This document shows, piece by piece, positions 55,960 through 64,000 of a stretch of 64,000 bases of DNA. The notes under the pieces were generated by a model, which worked only from the letters and a program-made list of their open reading frames with translations, did no database searches and was not told the origin of the DNA. Source of the stretch: Uloborus plumipes. Its lineage: Eukaryota; Arthropoda; Arachnida; Araneae; Uloboridae. The first letter of the stretch is position 1, and the number at the start of each line of letters is the position of its first letter. The DNA lies in contig JAXGGA010002332.1 of the NCBI GenBank assembly GCA_038373865.1, forward strand, positions 1-64,000, written 5' to 3'. The position numbers and the translations under genes were made by a program.

Positions 55960-57163
55960 CACAGTCCAGTCACATTAATGTGACCACCACGTACTTTCGA
56001 CTTCGACGTTAAATAACCAATCACAGAAGGCACTTGATAGCACAGTGCAGTTGAGAGTATATTAAAGGGTATGTAAGCGCTTTGGAAAACATTTCTATCG
56101 TTGGCGTAAAGCAAAGACGAAGAGATTTATACGACGTACAGTAGGGCATGATCATTGTCTTTCAGGCCAAGGGTGGAAGCATTTAGAAAATGGCTGAGTG
56201 TTTGAGCTGTTCGCTTGCCCTCGTGGTAAAAGTGTACCGTGAATGGCAAAATGGGACTATTCAAAATCAGTGACGTGGAAAATATGGTGCACCAGAAGCC
56301 ATAACTGACAGAGGCAAACGAAGGTTGCGGAGATGCGTGACCTCCCAGATGAACCAAGGGGCTACCAGCATCGTCTCCCAAACTACTGTTTAGCGGACGT
56401 TGCTGAGTCTGGGTTCCCGAAGCAGAATCCTGGTTCATGCACCTATGCTGACTACTGTCCATCGACGACGAACCCTGGAATTTACCAGGGTTTTACCAGG
56501 GAATGCCAGTACCGCAGCTGGAGGTCTATTGAGGGGCGAAAGGTAGCATTTTTTGTTGAATCAAGTTTAATGATCCATCAGACCGATGGACGTTGGCGTA
56601 TGGGGCGTGAAACTTCTGAAGTCAAACATCCTGCAGCATTGCCGGAACGGTCCAAGCTGGAGACGGGAGCATTATTGTCTGTGGAATGTTTTCCTGGCAT
56701 TCTCTGGGTTCACTCATCATTGTGGAAGGCCAGATGAATTAATACAAGTATGAATCTGTCCTTACGGACCATGTCTACCCCTATATGCGCATTGTTTTCC
56801 CTCAGGACGATGACATCCATCAACAGGACAATGTGAAGAGCCACACGGCTTCCAATGCACATGCGTGACTCGAAGAGCACCAGGATGAGTTTACCCTTCT
56901 CATCTGGCCAGCAAACTCTCCTGACTCAGTCCCAATCGAGAATATGTGGGACCATCTCGATCGGGTTATTCGCACCATGGATCCTCACCCGCCTAATCTA
57001 CCGCAGCTGCCCACGGCATTGGAGTCGACATGGCTCAACCTACCAGTGAACACCTTCAGGGTCCTAACTGAGTCTCTTCCTGCACGTCTCGTAGCAGTTC
57101 GCTCTGCGAAAGGAGGTTATTCTAGCTTTTGATAGGTGGTCACATAGATGTGACTGGACTGTG
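55960..57163 (+). mobile_element. Degenerate Tc1-like element
   Basis: Inverted ends CACAGTCCAGTCACATTAA and ATGTGACTGGACTGTG sit beside TA at 55958-55959 and 57164-57165. Length 1.2 kb. Confidence 0.9.
56190..57132 (+). pseudogene. Tc1-like transposase pseudogene
   Basis: Pieces in different frames resemble a Tc1 transposase: VAFFVESSLMIHQTDGRWRM (the first catalytic motif with Asp replaced by Val) at about 56545-56605, then QQDN near 56820, SPIENMW-like sequence near 56930-56950 (SPNSVPIENMWDHLDRVI in pieces) and a C-terminal segment ending VRSAKGGYSSF. Stops and frameshifts interrupt it and a key catalytic residue is lost. It is in the sense direction of the host intron. Confidence 0.8.
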
Positions 57164-57454
57164 TATAAAAATATTAATATAAGTAGATAAAAATATATCT
57201 CCCGAGCAACACTTAAATGGATAAGCAATACAAATGTATCTGTTTTTTTTCTTTTTGAGGGGGAGGGGTTTCTCAAAGTGGATTCATTTTCTCTCTTTTT
57301 GACTTGAATACTCCTGTTAGAAATAAACTTCACGGGTTCTGGCATTTATCCAATGCCTAGGTTCTACGCACTTTGTGAAAAACAAGCATTACAAACTACA
57401 AGAAAAAACTTTACAACATGTATTGAACACAACTATACTGGGGTTGCACATTTG

Positions 57455-57612
57455 GGTTTCGGGGGGGGGGGTCAATTGCCCCCCTGACTTTGGAACATTA
57501 ATGTATTTACATGTAAGTACGCGTGGTTTTTGCCATTTTTGGAAAATTTACATTGTGTATACACCCTTGCCCTCCTCCCCCCCCCCTGGAAAAATTCGAA
57601 GTGACGGTCCTA
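57455..57612. mobile_element. Short relative of the 1661-3668 element
   Basis: GGTCAATTGCCCCC and CATTAATGTATTTACAT resemble the left end of that element, and TGGAAAAATTCGAAGTGACG resembles its right end. The central gene is absent. Terminal bases are degenerate. Confidence 0.55.
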
Positions 57613-57805
57613 ACACGTGTGATTTTATCTGATCTGCCGTCTTACAAAAATCCTGATAGCTATAAATACACAAAAGAGAACTGTTGCCACTTTAAAAGTC
57701 CAAGCTACAAACGCTGATATGCAAATTAGAATGAAAAATAAATTTGTTACAAGCAATATTAACAATAAATTTTACACAGTGCCATGCAAATAAAGCTACA
57801 AACAA

Positions 57806-58216
57806 ATCTATATATATATAAAAATGGATGCAGGTTTGTTTGTTTGTATGGTTGTTCCTTATACAAATCCACAGTTTTCGTTAGGTTTTCGTCAAACTTG
57901 GCACAGAGGCTCCTCAGTGCACTAGAATTCACATAGACGGGGTTTTGAAATTTTTAAAAAATAAAAAAAAAGCTCAAAATTATAAATTTTTGTCCCAAAA
58001 TGGTCATTTTCTTTCAATTTTGAATAGATAGAGTGTCTTTAAGCATACAAATCGATAACATTTGACACATTTAAATAGGAGTATTTTCCAAGAAAGATTA
58101 CGATTAACAATGAATTATCAATTTAAGGCTCACCTATTTCATTTTAGCATGAAATAAGTTAAAAACAATTATAATTAGCTATGTTGTATTAATGAGCACT
58201 CGGGCAATGCCGGGTG
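57806..58216 (+). mobile_element. Helitron-like copy 64 bp before exon 5
   Basis: Starts AATCTATATATATATAAAAA and ends with the hairpin-forming CACTCGGGCAATGCCGGGTG. Same family as 6555, 21871 and (inverted) 5303. Confidence 0.6.
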
Positions 58217-58279
58217 ATATGACAGTACTAAATAGTTTCAAGAACGTGTTCCAACGAGTCTGCTTCCACCTGATTGCAG

Positions 58280-58420
58280 AGTGCAACGCGGTGATCAGCG
58301 CGCCGCCCCAAGCTCACCTCTCGGCCTCCTCGTCGCGCCCCTGGAGCCGGCAGGGCGCCTGCACCCCGGAGGACGCGCACATCTACAGCCACGGAGGGTG
58401 GTGCGCCCGGCACAGCGACG
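58280..58420 (+). CDS. Discoidin gene exon 5: start of F5/8C domain 2
   Basis: Acceptor CACCTGATTGCAG|AG completes a Glu codon with exon 4; donor GACG|GTGAGT, phase 1. Residues 176-222 begin ECNAVISAPPQAHLSASSSR, continue PWSRQGACTPEDAHIYSHGG and end WCARHSD. A new N-terminal Cys, the ISA...LSASSS turn and the W near the end match the first third of a discoidin domain; the WxQVDLG strand should start the next exon, which is not in this window. The exon is strongly GC-rich. I searched 58421-64000 by eye for a GC-rich phase-1 exon and found none. Confidence 0.85.
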
Positions 58421-58515
58421 GTGAGTCATCGCCATAGAACACAGATTGAGATATTATAACATAAGTAGAGACTTTCGCATTGTAACAATACAGATTACAA
58501 TATACCCAGATTATA

Positions 58516-59156
58516 CAGGTTGTACACTCCTATCGTGGACCAATAGCTAATTTCTAAACCGTTAGAGATAAGCATATAGTTCATTTAGGAAAAAATCTCC
58601 AAATTACGAAAGGAATTTTGGGTCTATTCAATGTTTTTCAAAAAATCAAATACGAAATTTAAATTTTTATGCAGCCCCCCAGTCCTATCAATCCTATTTA
58701 GTAAAACCTTCTTGTCACTGTAACGTTTAAAACTAAAAAAAAAATCACTGTTCTACCACAAAAATTGACCGAGTTATGACGTTTTGAAAAATCAAGATTT
58801 TGCATTATTTCATGACGTCATCGGTGGAGCGATCTCTCGATGACGTCATAAAATAATGCAAAATCTTGATTTTTCAAAACGTCATAACTCGGTCAATTTT
58901 TGTGGTAGAACAGTGATTTTTTTTAAGTTTTAAACGTTACAGTGTCAAGAATGTTTTACTAAACAGGATTGATAGGACTGGGGGGCTGTATAAAAATTTA
59001 AATTTAGTAACTCTTTCAAAATTCGATTTTTTGAAAAACATTTCATAGACCCAAAATTCCTTTCGTAATTTGGAGATTTTTTCCTAAATGAACTACATGC
59101 TTATCTCTAACGGTTTAGAAATTAGCTATTGGTCCACGATAGGAGTGGACACCCTG
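58516..59156. mobile_element. Hairpin MITE (CAGGGTGTCCACTCC family), copy 1
   Basis: TA at 58514-58515 and 59157-59158. The two ~310-bp arms are close inverted copies around ATGACGTCATCGG...ATGACGTCAT. The left end is mutated to CAGGTTGTACACTCC. Confidence 0.9.
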
Positions 59157-59183
59157 TATTAGTCGTATTGACAGTGCTCATTT

Positions 59184-59771
59184 CAGTGGCGCACCCGCAG
59201 GAGGGCTTCTGGAAGGGACTTAAGCCCCTCCCAGAACCCTTCGGGCTAGATAATAAAAACCCCTTAATAAAACCAAAAAGAGTCTAAAATAGTGTTTTTC
59301 CGATTTTAATTTCGAAAAATCTCTGCGAGAGAGCACAAATTTCCCAATTTCGCAAAACATTTCTTTAAATAATTTTTCCTGAAAATTTCCGACACTGAGC
59401 ACTTACCAGTTCCTTCTCTCATGACTTGGCCAAAAGAAGCTTAAAATGAATTTTTGGAATTTTAATTTCAAAGTAAAGTGTAAAACTTTCGTCTAGCACC
59501 TCCACAAATAGCTTTAAAATCTGTTTTAAGCGGGAGACTTCCTCAGCCTCTCCTCCTTTAATTTTAGGATCAACGAAGATAATTCAAAATTTCGTTTTTA
59601 AAGCTTCAATATGGAAAAATTTCCCAGGAGAGCCTTTTTTCGTGGGATGCAATTATTAAAAGGTCCCTCCGTCCTTTTGAAACCCCATTAAATTTGCCTT
59701 TAACTCAACGTATCAGGTTCCTTCACAAAGCTTCTAGCCCCTCCCAGGAAAATATCCTGGATGCGCCACTG
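59184..59771. mobile_element. hAT-like MITE with near-perfect 8-bp duplication
   Basis: GCTCATTT (59176-59183) and GCTCATAT (59772-59779) flank inverted CAGTGGCGCACCC and GGATGCGCCACTG. Inside both ends lies a CCCCTCCCAG word. Confidence 0.8.
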
Positions 59772-59792
59772 GCTCATATTTATGTGACATAG

Positions 59793-60361
59793 TAATGGCC
59801 CAACTAGCAAAACTTGTTGCAGCAATCTTGACGAATCTTGATATTGTCTTGATTACGGCGTCAATATTTCGTATTTAATATTGCATAAAGATTGTTATAA
59901 CAAGATTGAGATGACAAGACGTATGCAATATTACTTACATCTTGACGTATCAATATTGATTTTGTCTTGCAATTTCAAGATTGCTTCAATCTTGTCAGCG
60001 TCAAGAATTGTTCTTAATATCTCATTGTCGCTGTCAAGATCATTAGCGTGCACAATAGAAAAGAGGCGCATACACGGAGTTTTACGCCCAGCATTCCTCT
60101 GCACATCTTTCATACAAGAAAATGTCAAGATGTTGACATTTTCTTGTCATGACAATCTTTATGCAAGATTACAAAAACAACATATCTTGTTTTTTTCTTG
60201 AAATTGGGTTGCATAGTGCATACTTCTTGTCAGCCAATCTTGCGGCAAGACGCTGACAATCGAAAATCAGTAACATAACAATCTTGAGGCAAGATTGCCT
60301 TCTTGACACGTCAATCTTTATGCAATCTTGAGGCAAGAAGTTTTTCTTACTGGGGGACCAT
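59793..60361. mobile_element. CAATCTTG-saturated MITE
   Basis: Ends GGCCCAACTAGCAAAACTTG and, complemented, GGTCCCCCAGTAAGAAAAAC are related. The interior is dominated by CAATCTTG, AAGATTG and CTTGACG words in both orientations. At most an AT duplication is seen. Confidence 0.65.
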
Positions 60362-60424
60362 TAATCTTAAGATAATGTACAAGTATAATATTCCTTTTTA
60401 GATTATATTATATCCCTTTTTGAA

Positions 60425-60815
60425 ATTCGAGACATTTTATTAACGGACGAGCTTTTTCTTTTTCTTTCTTTGATAAAATGTGTTTTGATGTTCTTTGTAC
60501 TTTTAATTATTATTATTATTATTTTTTTTTTTTTTGAAAACTATTGAGGAGTTTTTCTACGGAAGAACTATAACGGTTACATTCTTTAAAGGTGCGACAA
60601 AATTCTATTTATTCGTTCATTTACTTTTTACGTGTATATTTCATCTGATGAGAGGGGTACATTTTGCTTTTAGAAATCAGCTTTAAGTACTAAAAAGGTA
60701 CGTCTGACATAATTTTCAGTCTCAGATAATATAGAGAATATTGATCAGATGCTAGAATGCCGATGTCGATGTACGGGAAAGTAGGCTCGTTTAGTTCTTG
60801 ACAGAACTTCTTGTT
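60425..60815 (+). repeat. Dispersed repeat family X, copy 3
   Basis: Ends GAAAGTAGGCTCGTTTAG then TTCTTGACAGAACTTCTTGT; see 11355 and 27010. Confidence 0.65.
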
Positions 60816-60874
60816 ATTTCCTACTCAGAAAATTATCAACAGTGTAACCATTTTAATACACATCAAAATGGCCT

Positions 60875-60958
60875 ATCGTTGGGGCAAACCTAACCTGTCG
60901 GAGCTGTGAAGATCCTAATCGCCTTTGCGGCTGGGCCAGGATAGGTTTGCCTCAACTA
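60875..60958. repeat. 84-bp inverted-repeat element
   Basis: GTTGGGGCAAACCTA at the left and TAGGTTTGCCTCAAC at the right are inverted. Confidence 0.6.
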
Positions 60959-60994
60959 TAGTTAAATAATGAACATTCATTTGAGGTTAATATA

Positions 60995-61645
60995 CAGGGT
61001 GTCCACTCCAATCGTGGACCAATAGCTAATTTCTAAACCGTTAGAGATAAGCATATAGTTTATTTAGGAAAAAATCTCCAAATTACGAAAGAAATTTTGG
61101 GTCTATTCAATGTTTTTCAAAAAATCAAATTTTGAAAGAGTTACGAAATTTAAATTTTTATACAGCCCCCCAGTCCTATCAATCATATTTAGTAAAAAAT
61201 TCTTGACACTGTAACGTTTAAAACTAAAAAAAAATCACTCTTCTACCACAAAAATTGACCGAGTTATGACGTTTTGAAAAATCAAGATTTTGAATGATTT
61301 CGCATACGGTCCCTTAAGCGATCGCTCGATGACGTTATGAAATAATGCAAAATCTTGATTTTTCAAAACGTCATAACTCGGTCAATTTTTGTGGTAGAAG
61401 AGTGATTTTTTTTTAGTTTTAAACGTTACAGTGTCAAGAATTTTTTACTGAATATGATTGATAGGACGGGGGGGCTGTATAAAAATTTAAATTTCGTAAC
61501 TCTTTCAAAATTTGATTTTTTGAAAAACACTGAATAGACCCAAAATTCCTTTCGTAATTTGGAGATTTTTTCCCAAATAAACTATATGCTTATCTCTAAC
61601 GGTTTAGAAATTAGCTATTGGTCCACGATTGGAGTGGACACCCTG
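60995..61645. mobile_element. Hairpin MITE (CAGGGTGTCCACTCC family), copy 2
   Basis: TA at 60993-60994 and 61646-61647; perfect CAGGGTGTCCACTCC ends. The arms match those of copy 1 but the central turn differs. Confidence 0.92.
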
Positions 61646-61765
61646 TATAATAATAATGGTGTAAGAAAAATTTACAGCAGTGATTCGAGGACACGTTTAC
61701 TATTTAATGACTTATGTTTGCGTGGATTGAAAACAAATCGGATTCTTACCAAAATATCCGATATA

Positions 61766-61850
61766 CACTGCTCGACATTGAAAATGCAACACCAAGAAGG
61801 AGTGGTCAGAAATTTATGGAAATGTTAGAGTAGCTGCACGTCCACGGAGT
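61766..61850 (+). mobile_element. Left-end fragment of the Tc1-type family at 7699
   Basis: CACTGCTCGACATTGAAAAT continues past the inverted repeat for about 80 bp with similarity to 7699-7785. Preceded by TA. No right end is present. Confidence 0.85.
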
Positions 61851-62159
61851 AGAAAGAAGGAGAGAAATGCTCTACGGATGCGCTAGTTTGAAAGTGGCAA
61901 CGAATTCTCACCGCCGCCAGAGGACACTACTTACCAAACCCTCCCCATTTCCTAAAGGAATCAATGTAAATGATACTGAATCTGTCATCTTTTTAAATGC
62001 TGCTATGGGAAAGAAAAAAAAAATTTCAACTGGATTTTGGTGTAAACCATCGATTAACATTATGAACTAAATATGACTTTGATCCCACTGAAATTTTGCC
62101 GTATTTTTTAAGAAAGATGTTTAATAGACCGCATCTAGCTACTTGCCAAATTTGACATA

Positions 62160-64000
62160 TACACTGTAAAAAATTTCGGAAACGTTTCTGAAAATAAGAT
62201 AAACGTTTCTGAATATAACGGAAACATCCGTCTGAAACCAGCTCTCCGAAATAGTCGGAAACGTTTCTGAATATACAAAAAACCAGAGAGGAAGTTGCGT
62301 AGCTCGATGCGTAACGAGCAAAATTGAGGTTCGGAAGAAGATTGAAACCGGAAACGGCGCCATATTAACGGTTCGCATTTTAGCTCGTGTGTGTCTTTAG
62401 TCTTTTGCTCGGTATAAAATCAGATCTGATGGGAACTGTTAATCTGTGAGGAATTTAATACAAGCGATCAATATACGAATGGTATTTTTCTCATAAATCC
62501 GCAAAGCACTATATTTGCTTTGGTGACGAATAAAACTAATACGAAAATGAAATCTTCAAGGCTTACTTCAACGGGGCTATTCGAGAGTGTAACACGTATT
62601 ACGATACAACGCGAAGCGGTTTGGATTATTTTTTTTGTTCCAGAAGCCGGTAAGTACTATTCATTGCTTAGAATTAGATTTATTTTCTTTCAAAGTGTAT
62701 AAAGTTTTTGCTGTGCCTTAACTTTTTTTTTTCTCGGGACTTGTATTGACATAATCAAAACTTGTTTTTATTCTGCGCTTTGAGAAATTTTTCTAGTTAA
62801 AATTAAGCGAATTAGTTAAAAATAATAATGATAATAAGATCAGGAGCTCTCCCAGGGTCATGGGAGGTCGTTGGGACCTCCAAAACATTTTCCTCATTCT
62901 GCAAATTCGGACTGTCGATTCTGAAAATTCATTGACAGTATTCCAATATTTTTTGTGATAAAATTTGTTTGTGAGTTGCTGCAATCTTTCATTCTTTATG
63001 CATGTTGAGCATAAGGAGAACCGATTAATAAAAATATATCTTATTCTGGTATTGACGTCACTACATCGTTTCCTGCTCTTCGCGCCTGGGGGAATTCCCT
63101 TATGACGCAAGACTTCATTCAAATGAGTAATTTTTTGTTGCGCGGAAGAATAATTCAAGTGAGTGTTAGAATATTTTAATAGTGTGTCATTTTCTGTACT
63201 CTTAAAAACGCTCTGAACAAGAGTGGAACATTATTCGAGTAGCAATTACTTAAGGATTGTGTGCTATTTATGAATGAACATTCATCGATGTATTATGGAA
63301 TATTTCATTTAAAAATGAAAAGTAAGTATACATTTTTATTTTTTAAGATTTTTTGCGTTTAGCTTCAGGCTTTTAGTTTTGGGACTTGGGGGAAGGGGGG
63401 GGGAACCGTTCCCCCTAGATTTTAAATTTACTGCTTTTTATCATGCATTTATGCTTGTAATTTGATGCTTTTTTTTCTGTAAAATACATCGAGCACATAC
63501 CTTTTGCCCCCCCCCCCCAAACTTTGAAATGGTGGTCTAGTTTATATTGTTTAATGAATAAAGGACATGAAAATATCCTTTCAGACTGTAGTTGCACCTG
63601 TTACTATTCCAACATGTCACTATTCCTGAATATTAATATTGATACATTCCTTGGCTATTATATACTTTTTGAATGTCAATAATATATAATTTCGAATTCA
63701 CTGAAATATTTTTTAGCCATTACTTGTGGCACAAACGCTTATTGTACTACCTATGTACGTTCTAAAATGTTTACCACACAAAAAAGGAAGTGCGTACATT
63801 GTCAAAAATATCAATTCTAAATATATAGGGCAGCTGCAGTTCATGATATTTTTAAAAACATTTCTGAGATACTTTTGAGTGTTTCAGAATCTACTTTCTG
63901 TAATTTTATACAGCATTTCTGTGTACTTCGGGATCTGCTTTCTGTAATTTCAAAAAACATTTCTTAGTATTTTGAAATCCTCTTTGTATAATTTTCAAAA
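62160..64000. other. Largely unassigned; GGAAACGTTTCTGAATA repeats at start
   Basis: ACACTGTAAAAAATTTCGG at ~62160 leads into several GGAAACGTTTCTGAATAT-like words (62178-62275). ACATTTCTGAG-like words recur at 63855-63960, so a repeat element may run off the window. G/C tracts near 63395 and 63505 may bound a small hAT-like MITE. No exon is supported. Confidence 0.35.

Larger units (their letters stand above)
22872..58420 (+). other. Gene model: secreted tandem-discoidin protein (5 exons, 3' incomplete)
   Basis: Joining the five exons gives 667 coding bases (222 codons plus one base) with no stop. The order is signal peptide (~1-22), F5/8 type C domain between Cys25 and Cys174, and the first ~46 residues of a second F5/8 type C domain beginning at Cys177. 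Each splice site keeps the frame: phases 1, 0, 0, 1, and 1 at the final donor. The first discoidin domain is enclosed by phase-1 introns, the usual state for exon-shuffled extracellular modules. F5/8C domains bind carbohydrate, collagen or phospholipid, so a secreted adhesion or matrix role is likely. Further exons must lie beyond 64000. I cannot assign an orthologue; Caspr/neurexin IV-, EDIL3- or hemocytin-like architectures are all possible. Introns total about 35 kb and consist mostly of transposons. Confidence 0.85.

Noticed and set aside
60650..60665. CTGATGAG words near 11523 and 60650 as further hammerheads
   Set aside because: No GAAA core or stem II follows at a suitable distance.

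Overview
This window is eukaryotic DNA, AT-rich and packed with transposons. It looks like an arthropod genome, probably an arachnid. That is inferred from the mix of Tc1/mariner, hAT-like and piggyBac-like elements, tRNA-derived SINEs, long introns and a secreted discoidin-domain gene; nothing in the sequence names the species.

One host gene can be assembled by splice logic. Five GC-rich exons on the + strand (22872-22941, 35421-35614, 51718-51840, 54696-54834, 58280-58420) have canonical AG/GT borders and compatible phases (1, 0, 0, 1, 1). They encode a signal peptide, one complete F5/8 type C (discoidin) domain of about 150 residues, and the start of a second one; the gene continues past 64000. 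Introns are about 12.5, 16.1, 2.9 and 3.4 kb and are filled with mobile elements. The 22.8 kb before exon 1 shows no confident host gene.

Layout. 1-7 kb: an internally deleted mariner, a 2.0 kb element with an 8-bp target duplication carrying a broken DUF7869-like gene, a 1.4 kb foldback element and two Helitron-like copies. 7.7-9.1 kb: a complete Tc1-type transposon with an uninterrupted 343-codon transposase. 9-22.8 kb: tandem repeats, a hAT-like element (15760-17123), SINEs and Helitron-like repeats. 23.0-23.5 kb, in intron 1 just after exon 1: three hammerhead ribozyme motifs, one essentially perfect, arranged like a small animal retrozyme. 24-35 kb: SINE, hAT/MULE-like and piggyBac-like MITEs. 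35.6-49.2 kb (intron 2): motif-iterated foldback elements, including a 3.25 kb element with two inverted satellite arms and a five-level nest of insertions (42541-49160). 49.6-64 kb: another 8-bp-TSD element ending about 100 bp before exon 3, SINE, degenerate Tc1, hAT MITE and two copies of a hairpin MITE.

The strongest items for follow-up are the hammerhead/retrozyme locus, the 8-bp-TSD transposon with the DUF7869-like gene, the nested insertion whose empty site survives in the opposite palindrome arm, and the recurring design of foldback elements saturated with one short motif. All calls come from reading the sequence by eye; family names are from memory and no database was searched.
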